Below are positions 34,392-42,956 of a stretch of DNA of 64,000 bases, one piece after another (position 1 is the stretch's first letter; every line of letters begins with the position of its first letter). The notes beneath the pieces were generated by a model. That model had not been told where the DNA came from and ran no database searches. It was given only the letters and a program-made list of their open reading frames with translations. The position numbers were made by a program, and so were the translations under genes. Source of the DNA: Sulfurimicrobium sp031426915 (GTDB lineage: Bacteria > Pseudomonadota > Gammaproteobacteria > Burkholderiales > Sulfuricellaceae); the NCBI GenBank assembly GCA_031426915.1, contig JASJPB010000004.1:43998-107997 (forward strand), in the 5' to 3' direction.

Positions 34392-36209
34392 ATGAACCGC
34401 TACCCTCTGTGGAAATACATTGTCGTTGCAGTAGCCATGCTGCTGGGATTCCTCTACACCCTGCCCAATTTCTTCGGCGAAATGCCGGCGGTCCAGATTT
34501 CATCGGGCCGGGCTACGGTCAAGGTGGATCAGGCGACGCTGAAACTGGTGGAAGAGGCCCTGAGCCAGAACCAGATCGTTTCCAGTGGTACATCCCTGGA
34601 AGCCTCGAGCATCAAGGTACGCCTCGCCGATACCGACACCCAGCTCAAGGCCAAGGATTTGCTGCAAAACAAGCTCGGCAACGGCTACGTGGTCGCGCTC
34701 AACCTCATCTCCAGCTCGCCACGCTGGCTCTCCAGCATGGGCGCGCTGCCCATGTACCTAGGACTGGACCTGCGCGGCGGCGTGCATTTCCTGCTTCAGG
34801 TCGACATGAAGGCAGCACTGGTCAAGACCATGGAGCGCTACACCGGCGACATCCGCAGCGCCCTGCGCGAAAAGAAAATCGCCTATGCCGGCATCAGTCG
34901 CCAGCCTGACCAGACCATTTCGGTCAAATTCCGCGATGCCGAAACACGCGGCAAAGCTGTCAACGAACTGCTCAAGACCATGCCCGACCTGATTTTCAAG
35001 GAATCGGAAGAAGGTGGCGAATTCAGGATCACTGCCAGCATGAACCCGCAGGCGCAGAAAAAGAGCCAGGAATTCGCGCTGCAACAGAACATCACCACCC
35101 TGCGCAACCGGGTCAACGAACTGGGCGTGGCCGAGCCCATCATCCAGCAACAAGGCGCGGATCGCGTTGTGGTGCAACTGCCGGGCGTGCAGGATACCGC
35201 CAAGGCGAAGGAAATTCTGGGCCGTACCGCCACCCTGGAAATCCGTATGGCGGACGACGAGCACGATATCAATGCGGCGATCCAGGGGCAGGTACCCTTC
35301 GGCACCGACCTTTACACCGAACGCAAGGGCAGCCCGATTCTGGTCAAGAAGCAGGTCATCCTGACCGGCGATTACATCAGCGATGCCGCACCTGGCTTTG
35401 ACCAACGCACCAGCGAACCGGTGGTGCATATTACGTTCAATGGCACCGGTGCCCGCATTTTCCGCGACACCTCGCGCGAAAACGTGGGCAAGCGCATGGC
35501 CATCCTGCTGATCGAAAAAGGCCAGGCCGAAGTCATCACCGCACCGGTGATCCGCGAGGAAATCGGCGGCGGCCGGGTGCAGATCAGCGGCGCCATGACC
35601 ACCCAGGAAGCCAACGATGTCTCGCTGCTGCTACGCGCCGGCGCACTGGCGGCACCGATGGAAATCATCGAGGAACGCACCGTCGGCCCCAGCATGGGCG
35701 CGGAAAACATCGCCAAGGGTTTCAGTTCCAATATCTACGGCTTCATCGCCATTTCGCTGTTCATGATGATGTATTACCGCCTGTTCGGCGTGATTTCAAC
35801 CCTCGCCCTGGCGGTCAACGTGCTGTTCCTGGTGGCCTTGCTTTCGATTTTGCAAGCCACGCTGACCCTGCCCGGCATGGCGGCAATCGCGCTCACCGTC
35901 GGTATGGCGATCGATTCCAACGTGCTGATCAACGAACGCATCCGGGAGGAGCTGCGTAGCGGCGTCACCCCCCAGGCGGCGATCTACGCGGGATACGAGC
36001 GCGCCTTCAGCACCATTCTGGACTCCAACATCACCACCTTCATTGCCGGCACCGCCCTGTTCTGGCTCGGCTCCGGCCCGGTGCGCGGCTTCGCGGTGGT
36101 GCTGTGCCTCGGCATCCTGACCTCGATTTTCAGCGCGGTGGTGGTATCGCGCAGCATCGTCAACCTGACCTACGGCCGCAAGGCGAGGCTGGAAAAAGTT
36201 TCTATCTAA
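34392..36209 (+). CDS. secD: protein translocase subunit SecD
   Basis: RND-family protein of 605 residues that uses proton-motive force to complete protein export. One N-terminal helix, a large periplasmic P1 domain, LGLDLRGGVHFLLQVD, and five C-terminal helices (GMAAIALTVGMAIDSNVLI contains the conserved aspartate). The ATG at 34392 (MNRYPLWKY) is the family start; the longer open frame upstream is the intergenic repeat. Confidence 0.97.
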   Translation: MNRYPLWKYIVVAVAMLLGFLYTLPNFFGEMPAVQISSGRATVKVDQATLKLVEEALSQNQIVSSGTSLEASSIKVRLADTDTQLKAKDLLQNKLGNGYVVALNLISSSPRWLSSMGALPMYLGLDLRGGVHFLLQVDMKAALVKTMERYTGDIRSALREKKIAYAGISRQPDQTISVKFRDAETRGKAVNELLKTMPDLIFKESEEGGEFRITASMNPQAQKKSQEFALQQNITTLRNRVNELGVAEPIIQQQGADRVVVQLPGVQDTAKAKEILGRTATLEIRMADDEHDINAAIQGQVPFGTDLYTERKGSPILVKKQVILTGDYISDAAPGFDQRTSEPVVHITFNGTGARIFRDTSRENVGKRMAILLIEKGQAEVITAPVIREEIGGGRVQISGAMTTQEANDVSLLLRAGALAAPMEIIEERTVGPSMGAENIAKGFSSNIYGFIAISLFMMMYYRLFGVISTLALAVNVLFLVALLSILQATLTLPGMAAIALTVGMAIDSNVLINERIREELRSGVTPQAAIYAGYERAFSTILDSNITTFIAGTALFWLGSGPVRGFAVVLCLGILTSIFSAVVVSRSIVNLTYGRKARLEKVSI

Positions 36210-36239
36210 TGCATTTGGCGCATTAATCAAGGACATAAC

Positions 36240-37181
36240 ATGCTGGAATTTTTTCATATCAATCGCGACATCCCGTTCATGAGCTATGCGCGGGTGACCA
36301 CCATGATCTCTCTGGTCACCTTCATCCTGGCCGTGGCGGCATTGGGCATCAAAGGCCTCAACCTGGGCGTGGACTTCACCGGCGGCACGGTGATGGAAGT
36401 CACCTACCCCCACCCCGCCGAAGTGCCCAAGGTTCGCGACACCCTGACCAAGATCGGCCTGCACGATGCGGCGGTTCAGACTTTCGGCACTTCGCACGAC
36501 ATCCTGATCCGCCTGCCGGTCAAGCCTGAACTCAGCAGCGCCAAGCTTTCCGAGCAGGTGTTCCAGGCACTGTCAGGCGCCGACTCCAGCGCCAAACTGC
36601 AACGGGTGGAATTTGTCGGTCCGCAAGTGGGCAAGGAGCTGTATGAAAACGGTGCCCTCGCCATGCTGGTAGTGTGCCTGGGCATCATGGCCTACCTCGC
36701 GGTACGCTTCGAATGGCGCTTCGCGGTGGCGGCAATCATCGCCAACATGCACGACATCGTGATCATCCTCGGCTGCTTCGCCTTCTTCCAGTGGGAATTC
36801 TCCCTCACGGTGCTGGCCGGTGTGCTCGCCATCCTGGGTTACTCGGTGAACGAGTCGGTGGTGGTGTTCGACCGGATTCGCGAAAACTTCCGCAAGATGC
36901 GCAAGGCCAGTGTGCCCGAGATCATCGACAACGCCATTACCCGCACCATGTCGCGCACCATCATCACCCACTCCATGACCCAGTTGATGGTGCTGGCGAT
37001 GCTGTTTCTCGGCGGCGAGGCCTTGCACTACTTCGCCCTGGCGCTGACCATCGGCATCATCTTCGGCATTTACTCCTCGGTGCTGGTGGCGAGCCCGATC
37101 GTGCTGTGGCTGGGCGTTTCACGCGAACAATTCATTAAGCCGGAGAAGAAGGAAGGCGAAGAAGCGGAAGTAATGCCTTAA
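36240..37181 (+). CDS. secF: protein translocase subunit SecF
   Basis: Partner of SecD, 313 residues, six helices. The conserved GVDFTGGTVMEV, VLAILGYSVNESVVVFDRIREN and TRTMSRTIITH segments are present. It lies 30 bases after secD. Confidence 0.97.
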   Translation: MLEFFHINRDIPFMSYARVTTMISLVTFILAVAALGIKGLNLGVDFTGGTVMEVTYPHPAEVPKVRDTLTKIGLHDAAVQTFGTSHDILIRLPVKPELSSAKLSEQVFQALSGADSSAKLQRVEFVGPQVGKELYENGALAMLVVCLGIMAYLAVRFEWRFAVAAIIANMHDIVIILGCFAFFQWEFSLTVLAGVLAILGYSVNESVVVFDRIRENFRKMRKASVPEIIDNAITRTMSRTIITHSMTQLMVLAMLFLGGEALHYFALALTIGIIFGIYSSVLVASPIVLWLGVSREQFIKPEKKEGEEAEVMP

Positions 37182-37192
37182 GGCATTAGCGC

Positions 37193-37831
37193 GTGGAACT
37201 GCTCCTTTCCTTCGTCGATCTTGTCCTGCACCTGGACAAGTACCTGCCTTTATTGATCCAGCAATATGGCACCTGGATCTACCTGGCGCTGTTTCTGGTC
37301 ATTTTCTGCGAAACCGGCCTGGTGGTGACGCCTTTCCTGCCCGGCGACTCCCTGCTCTTTATCGCCGGCGCCATTGCCGCCACCGGCGCCATGGCACCCG
37401 AACTGCTGGTCGTTCTGCTGGTTTCCGCCTCATTCCTGGGCGACAACACCAACTACTGGATCGGTCGCCTGGCCGGACCGCGGATATTCAAAAGCGAAAC
37501 CTCGCGCCTGCTCAACCGCGACTATCTCGACAAGACCCACCGCTTCTATGAAAAACACGGCGGCAAGGCCATCGTGCTGGCGCGCTTTTTCCCCATCATC
37601 CGCACCTTCGCACCCTTCGTCGCCGGCATGGGCTACATGGATTACCGCCGTTTTCTCGTTTTCAGCATCGGCGGCAGTCTGGCCTGGGTGGGCTCCTTCG
37701 TGCTGGGTGGCTATTATTTCGGCAACATTCCCTTCATCAAGCAGAACCTGACCCTGGTGATGCTCGCGATCATTTTTGTCTCGATACTGCCGGGAATCAT
37801 CGCTTACCTGCGCCACCGCTTTCAGCCCTGA
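37193..37831 (+). CDS. DedA family membrane protein
   Basis: A 212-residue inner-membrane protein. Family motifs FCETGLVVTPFLPGDSLLF, GDNTNYWIGR and FFPIIRTFAPFVAGMGYM (with the essential arginine) are visible. DedA proteins act as lipid flippases or scramblases, including for undecaprenyl phosphate. The start is GTG at 37193, 11 bases after secF. Confidence 0.93.
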   Translation: MELLLSFVDLVLHLDKYLPLLIQQYGTWIYLALFLVIFCETGLVVTPFLPGDSLLFIAGAIAATGAMAPELLVVLLVSASFLGDNTNYWIGRLAGPRIFKSETSRLLNRDYLDKTHRFYEKHGGKAIVLARFFPIIRTFAPFVAGMGYMDYRRFLVFSIGGSLAWVGSFVLGGYYFGNIPFIKQNLTLVMLAIIFVSILPGIIAYLRHRFQP

Positions 37832-37884
37832 CACGCCAGCCTCTATTTGAGATTGGCGCAAACCATGATAGGTTTGCGGGCACG

Positions 37885-39741
37885 ATGATGGGAGCATTCA
37901 TGTTCAGTCTCTACGTAATCCTTGGCCTGTTTTTTCTGGCAGCCCCGCTGCTGGGAATTTTCGCTTATCTGCGTGTCAACCAGTTGGAGAAGTCACTCAA
38001 GCTTCACCGCGCCAACGACGCGCTGGCGGATCGGGTATCCGCCCTGGAAGCAGAAATCGCTCAGCTCAGACTGCAACGCGTCGAACATTCTGACGCCATG
38101 CCGGCCGCTGTCGCCGCAACCGAAACAGCTGCCGAGCCGCCGCTCCGGCAGCAGGCCACACCCGTCCCCGCACCACAGCTCAGAACTGCATCGAAACCCG
38201 CCCCCAAGCTCGATCTGGAATCACTGATCGCGGGCCGCTGGCTCAACCGTATCGGCATTGTCGCGATGCTGCTGGCCGGCGCGTTCTTCCTCAAATTTGC
38301 TTTCGATAACGACTGGATCGGTCCCGCCGGGCGCGTCGCCATCGGACTGCTGTCAGGCAGCGCGCTGATCGTGTTGAGCCAGACCATTCTCAAACGCGGT
38401 TACAGCTATTTTTCCGACGGCATCGCCGGTCTCGGCGCAGGCGTGCTGTATTTGTCGCTTTATGCCGCCCATCAGTATTACCAGCTTATTCCTTCCTGGG
38501 CTGCATTCGGCGGCATGGCCATCACCACCGCCGCGCTGATGGCACTGGCGCTGGGCCGCGATTCCGTGCGCATCGCGCTGCTGGCCCTGGCCGGCGGCTT
38601 CCTCACACCGGCGCTGCTGAGCAGCGGCGTGGACGCGCAAATCCAGCTCTTCACCTATATTGCGGTGCTGAACATGGGGCTGCTGGCACTGACGCGACAG
38701 CGCGACTGGGATGGTTTGCCGCCGCTGGCACTGCTCGCCACCATTTTCTATTACATCGGCTGGCACGGGCAGTTCTATCGCGATGCCACCCATCTGCTGC
38801 CGACGCTCGCGTTCCTCACCCTGTTTTTCGCCCAATTTTCTGCCCAGTCCCTGCTCCAGGCGCGGCGCGGCGGACGTCTCAACGGGCTGCAGATCGTGCT
38901 GCTGCTCCTGACCGCCGGCTTTTACCTTGTCGCGCTGGGCGATCTGCTTTACGACCACCACCGCGAGCAACTGACCCTGGCGCTGCTGCTGCTCTCCGCC
39001 GCCTACCTCGGTATGATGCGGCTGACCCCGCCCGCCACGTCCCGCCTGCTGTTTGCCGCGACGGCGCTGACTGCGGCCACCCTGGCCATTCCGGTGCAAC
39101 TGGAAGGCGAATGGATTGCTATCGCCTGGGCCATCGAGGGCGCGGCGCTGGCCGGCAGCGGATTCCGAACCGATCACGCCGGCTTGCGCGCCGGGGGCCT
39201 GATCCTGTTTGTACTCGCGGCGCTTAACCTGATCTCCGACCTGCCGCATGGTGGAGATTTCCTGTGGAATTCCCGCTTCGCCGCCTTTGCCGTCATGGTC
39301 GCCGGCCTGGGCCTGGCTGCCTTTTGGGCCTTCAGAAGCCGGGAAACGCTTTCCGGCAATGAACGTTTTGCCTTTGGCGTGGCAGGTGTGGCAGTCAACG
39401 TTTTTGCGCTGTGGGGATTGTCGCTGGAACTGTGGGACGTATTCAGTACCGGCCAGCGCCACGGGCTGGCGCAAATGCTTTCCCTGTCCCTGTTGTGGGC
39501 CGCGTACGCCACGGTGATGATCCTGTTCGGCGTGCGGCGCGACATTGCGGCGCTGCGCTGGCAGGCACTGGCGCTGTTCGGGCTGCTGGTGGGCAAAGTG
39601 TTCCTGTATGACCTTTCCCTGCTGGACAAGGCCTACCGCATCGTTTCATTTTTCGCGCTGGGCATGGCATTGCTGGTGGTGTCGTTTTTCTACCAGCGTC
39701 GCCAGGCAGCAGGAAAGGCAGAGACAGAGAAACAGCCATGA
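37885..39741 (+). CDS. DUF2339 multi-helix membrane protein
   Basis: A 618-residue protein with an N-terminal helix, a short coiled coil (about residues 30-60), a Pro/Ala linker, the family entry motif GRWLNRIGIVAMLLAGAFFLKFAFD, and then about 18 hydrophobic helices. Function is unknown. It overlaps the next gene by four bases (DUF3999), a pairing that recurs in proteobacteria. Two ATGs lie at 37885-37888; a third at 37900 is possible. Confidence 0.9.
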   Translation: MMGAFMFSLYVILGLFFLAAPLLGIFAYLRVNQLEKSLKLHRANDALADRVSALEAEIAQLRLQRVEHSDAMPAAVAATETAAEPPLRQQATPVPAPQLRTASKPAPKLDLESLIAGRWLNRIGIVAMLLAGAFFLKFAFDNDWIGPAGRVAIGLLSGSALIVLSQTILKRGYSYFSDGIAGLGAGVLYLSLYAAHQYYQLIPSWAAFGGMAITTAALMALALGRDSVRIALLALAGGFLTPALLSSGVDAQIQLFTYIAVLNMGLLALTRQRDWDGLPPLALLATIFYYIGWHGQFYRDATHLLPTLAFLTLFFAQFSAQSLLQARRGGRLNGLQIVLLLLTAGFYLVALGDLLYDHHREQLTLALLLLSAAYLGMMRLTPPATSRLLFAATALTAATLAIPVQLEGEWIAIAWAIEGAALAGSGFRTDHAGLRAGGLILFVLAALNLISDLPHGGDFLWNSRFAAFAVMVAGLGLAAFWAFRSRETLSGNERFAFGVAGVAVNVFALWGLSLELWDVFSTGQRHGLAQMLSLSLLWAAYATVMILFGVRRDIAALRWQALALFGLLVGKVFLYDLSLLDKAYRIVSFFALGMALLVVSFFYQRRQAAGKAETEKQP

Positions 39742-40994
39742 TGCGCTGGCTCGGTTTGCTGCTTATCCCCTTTTGCGCACAGGCTGCCGACCTGCCAGTC
39801 GCATGGCAGCACTGGCAATATTCCCGCTCCTTGCAGAGCCCGCCCGGGCAATCCGACTGGCTACGCATCACGCTACCCGCGGAAATTTACGGTCCGTCGC
39901 AGGCCGGCCTTGCCGATCTGCGCGTGATCGACCGCAACGGCAAGGAGGTCCCTTACCTGCTGCATGCGCAACAAGAACAATGCCAGCGTACCTGGCGCAA
40001 CGCGCCCGTCAGCGACACCGGCTTCACCGACGGGAAATACAGTCAGGCAGTGGTCGATACAGGCTCAAACGGCGCACCTCACAACGCGGTTCAGATCGAC
40101 CTCGATCAAAAGGATTTTTTCACCTGGACGGAAATTGCCGCCAGCGATGATCGCCTCAACTGGCGCATTGTACGGGACAAGGCACCGCTGTTCCGTTTCG
40201 AGCAGGACGGAGTAACCGATGGCCAGATACTGAGCTACCCCCGCACCCGTTCACGCTGGCTGCGGCTGCGCTTTCTGCTGGGTGAAAAGGCGCTGCAGGC
40301 GACCAGCGCGCGCATTACCGAGGAAAACAAAAGCGACGCCCAGCGCGCACCGCTTCCAGCCACCTTCAGCCTTGCTGCCCGGCAAGCCGATGGAAAAAGC
40401 CTGTTTGAAGCAGACATGGGCAAGCTGCGACCACCCGCTTCCGCCATCCGCATCGAGACCAGCCAGGCGGAGTTCCACCGCCAGGTAATAATCAGCAACA
40501 GCGATGATGGCAGGAACTGGCGTAGCGCCGGGCAAGGCCATGTCTATCGCCACGCGGATGATGGCAAGCAGCACACTCAACTGGAGGTCACTTTCCCGGA
40601 AACCCATGCCAGATTTTGGCGTGTGACCCTGCTGAACCGCAGCGACCCCGCGCTGCCCGAACTGCGCCTGGGAATCCTCGGCGTACCGCGCCAAGTAGTT
40701 TTCAGACGGGAAACGGGGCAGGATTATCGCCTGCTGTACGGCAATCCGCGCATAACTGCGCCGCAATATGAATTGGCGCAACTATCCCGTCTCGGGCAAT
40801 GGCAGACAGCCCAGCGGCATGCTGCACCCGCCACGCAACCGGGCCCGGAACAACGCAACCGCGCTTATATCAGCGCGGAAGCGTGGAGCGAACGCCATCC
40901 CTGGTTGCTATGGACTGCACTGCTCATCGCGGTAGGGGGCTTGGCCTGGATGGCCATAAATGCACTACGCCCCGGCAATGCGGGGCGCAGGTGA
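39738..40994 (+). CDS. DUF3999 exported membrane-anchored protein
   Basis: A 418-residue protein with a signal peptide (cut near FCAQAADL), a large beta-rich periplasmic part, and one C-terminal helix (LLWTALLIAVGGLAWMAINA). It matches DUF3999. The four-base overlap with the DUF2339 gene suggests they form one envelope complex; what it does is not known. Confidence 0.87.
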   Translation: MMRWLGLLLIPFCAQAADLPVAWQHWQYSRSLQSPPGQSDWLRITLPAEIYGPSQAGLADLRVIDRNGKEVPYLLHAQQEQCQRTWRNAPVSDTGFTDGKYSQAVVDTGSNGAPHNAVQIDLDQKDFFTWTEIAASDDRLNWRIVRDKAPLFRFEQDGVTDGQILSYPRTRSRWLRLRFLLGEKALQATSARITEENKSDAQRAPLPATFSLAARQADGKSLFEADMGKLRPPASAIRIETSQAEFHRQVIISNSDDGRNWRSAGQGHVYRHADDGKQHTQLEVTFPETHARFWRVTLLNRSDPALPELRLGILGVPRQVVFRRETGQDYRLLYGNPRITAPQYELAQLSRLGQWQTAQRHAAPATQPGPEQRNRAYISAEAWSERHPWLLWTALLIAVGGLAWMAINALRPGNAGRR

Positions 40995-41037
40995 ATGACA
41001 ACTGACAGGGACGAAGCCCTGCGCTGTTATGTCATGA

Positions 41038-41244
41038 TCAGGCGGTGGTGTTGACGTTTTGCCCGAGATTGGGCGGCAGATTGGCGGAAGCTTTTTCCGT
41101 CTTGGGAATCGCGTCAATCAGTTGCTGGGCGCTTTGCGCCTCGATCTGCATGGCTTTTTTCATCACCGAGATGCCAACCGCATCACCAGAACTCTGTCCT
41201 GCTACCGAAGCCAGGGCGGTACTCGTATTCATGTTTACATTCAT
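41038..41244 (-). CDS. YjfB family putative motility protein
   Basis: A 68-residue protein with GISVMKKAMQIEAQSAQQLIDAIP, the core of the YjfB family (small proteins annotated as putative motility proteins without demonstrated function). No flagellar gene is in the window. It is convergent with the DUF3999 gene. Confidence 0.7.
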   Translation of the reverse strand: MNVNMNTSTALASVAGQSSGDAVGISVMKKAMQIEAQSAQQLIDAIPKTEKASANLPPNLGQNVNTTA

Positions 41245-41315
41245 TTTCAGCCTCTGCTCAATAACAAAGCACTATCAGTTTACGCTCATTCGCCCGGCGC
41301 GTGCCAAAGAAATGA

Positions 41316-42002
41316 TCACTCGTCGTAGGCGCGCAATTTGGCAACGTCCCTGATACAGACATCCTTGCCCTTCACCTCGATCAAGCCGGCATTGCCCAGG
41401 TTGTGCAGGATGCGGGAAAATGTTTCCGGGGTGATATTGAGGTTGGACGCGATCACGTTCTTGTTGGCCTGCAGGCTGATATGAATATCCAGTCCGGCGC
41501 TGACTTCATCCAGATCCTGCAGCAAATAGCCAATCACCCGCTGTGCCGACGAGCGCAGCGAAAAGGATTCCACATAATGGATCAGGCGGTGCAGGCGGAT
41601 GGAAAGTCCCGCCAGCATCTTGCGGCAGAAGGTTGGATCGTTTTCGATGCCTTCGAACACCACCTGCTTGGAAATATGCAGCAGCAGGGAATCCGCCAGC
41701 GTCTGGGCATAGACCGGGTAGGGCCTGCCCATGAACATCACCGCCTCGCCGAAACTTTGTCCCGCGCCGAACAGTTCCACCACCTTCTCCACTCCCTGCG
41801 GCGAAGACAAGGCCAGCTTGACCTGTCCGTAGATCACCACATAAAAGCCGGTTGATGGGTCGCCGCGCTGAAACAGCACATCGCCTCGGGAAAGATGCAA
41901 CTCGCGCGTCCCTTGCGCGATACGCTCGATTTCCGCCGACGACATTTCCCGGAAAAGGGGAATGTTCGCCAGGATGGCGGGTATTTTTACCTGAGTGGTC
42001 AA
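41316..42002 (-). CDS. Crp/Fnr family regulator, Dnr-like
   Basis: A 228-residue transcription factor with an N-terminal cyclic-nucleotide-binding-like domain (about residues 10-120), dimer helix, and C-terminal winged helix (about 170-220). It lacks the FNR-type N-terminal cysteine cluster, so it is not an iron-sulfur oxygen sensor. The recognition helix reads ITPETFSRIL; Glu, Ser and Arg at those positions read TTGAT half-sites in FNR and Dnr. Together with the NO island at 51-61 kb, whose promoters carry such boxes, a heme-type NO sensor (Dnr/NnrR) is the best guess. Confidence 0.85.
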   Translation of the reverse strand: MTTQVKIPAILANIPLFREMSSAEIERIAQGTRELHLSRGDVLFQRGDPSTGFYVVIYGQVKLALSSPQGVEKVVELFGAGQSFGEAVMFMGRPYPVYAQTLADSLLLHISKQVVFEGIENDPTFCRKMLAGLSIRLHRLIHYVESFSLRSSAQRVIGYLLQDLDEVSAGLDIHISLQANKNVIASNLNITPETFSRILHNLGNAGLIEVKGKDVCIRDVAKLRAYDE

Positions 42003-42041
42003 GATGGTCCGATCTGTATAAGCCAGACCGGGATTATAGGG

Positions 42042-42743
42042 TCAAGCGTGGCGAATGGAAAAGTGCTGAAACAGAGGCTGAATCGCTACGCCCACCTGTG
42101 AGACCCGGAAATCCGCATCCGGCATCCGGCACAAGGCCGAATCGGCACAGCCCTGGGCACGGAATTCCTGCAACACATAGCGTTGCACGCCCAGTGCCGC
42201 CAACTCGCGCGCCATGTCCGACACCTGCTCGGCGCACAACAAATCGGGGTGGACGGTGGTGCGGACTTCATGGGCGACGCCGCTGTCGAGCAGCAGCGAC
42301 AGGCTTTCGCGCGCCCGCTCGCCGCTGCCGGGCACGCCGGTGATGCAGTCGTAATCAGCGAAAGGCGCCTTGACATCCATGCCCACCCAATCGAGCCAGG
42401 GCAAGACTTCCGCCAGCCGCGCCGGATAGGGCCCGGCGGTGTGCAGGCCGACCTTGAAGCCGAGTTCTCGCGCTTCCTGGCAGGCTTCAGCCAGCCCGGA
42501 TTGCAGCGTGGGCTCCCCGCCGCTGAATACCACTGCATCCAGCAGGCCCTGTCGGCGCAGCAGGAACGCCTTGACCTCCGCCCAGGTCGTGCCGCCAATG
42601 CCGTCGCGGGGAATCAGGTGCGGGTTGTGGCAGTAGCCGCATTGCCAGGGACAGCCCTGACAAAACACCACCGCCGCGAGCTGGCCGGGGTAATCGGTGG
42701 TGCTGAGGGGGGTGAGCCCCCCCACGTCCACCCCGGACAGCAC
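42042..42743 (-). CDS. nrdG: anaerobic ribonucleotide reductase activating enzyme
   Basis: Radical-SAM activase that makes the glycyl radical on class III ribonucleotide reductase. About 233 residues; the cluster motif CPWQCGYC (CX3CX2C) and AVVFSGGEPTLQ are visible. The start is taken as GTG at 42743, just after the stop of the small glycyl-radical gene; a TTG at 42791 would overlap that gene by 47 bases. It is the third gene of an nrdD operon. Confidence 0.92.
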   Translation of the reverse strand: MLSGVDVGGLTPLSTTDYPGQLAAVVFCQGCPWQCGYCHNPHLIPRDGIGGTTWAEVKAFLLRRQGLLDAVVFSGGEPTLQSGLAEACQEARELGFKVGLHTAGPYPARLAEVLPWLDWVGMDVKAPFADYDCITGVPGSGERARESLSLLLDSGVAHEVRTTVHPDLLCAEQVSDMARELAALGVQRYVLQEFRAQGCADSALCRMPDADFRVSQVGVAIQPLFQHFSIRHA

Positions 42744-42744
42744 G

Positions 42745-42939
42745 TTATGCGGCAAGTTTGGTGCGAGATTCGCAGAAATACTGGCGTTCAAAAAATTCGC
42801 CTTTTTTGCCCACGTTAAAAGACGCCATCGGGCGGTGGTAGCCCATTACCCGCGTCCACACTTCGCACGGCTGGCGCTCCTCATCCTTGAGAGTGATGGA
42901 CTCGGGCTTGAGATTGGTTTGCTGGGACAGATCGGTCAT
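42745..42939 (-). CDS. separate glycyl-radical subunit of the anaerobic ribonucleotide reductase
   Basis: A 64-residue protein whose core CEVWTRVMGYHRPMASFNVG matches the C-terminal glycyl-radical tail of class III ribonucleotide reductases; Gly33 in RVMGYHR would carry the radical. The large subunit encoded upstream ends at its zinc-binding region and lacks such a tail. A complete AAGGAG ribosome-binding site lies between the nrdD stop and this ATG, so this is a real gene rather than a frameshift. It must associate with NrdD and be activated by NrdG. Confidence 0.82.
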   Translation of the reverse strand: MTDLSQQTNLKPESITLKDEERQPCEVWTRVMGYHRPMASFNVGKKGEFFERQYFCESRTKLAA

Positions 42940-42956
42940 GTTGGTCTCCTTGAAGG

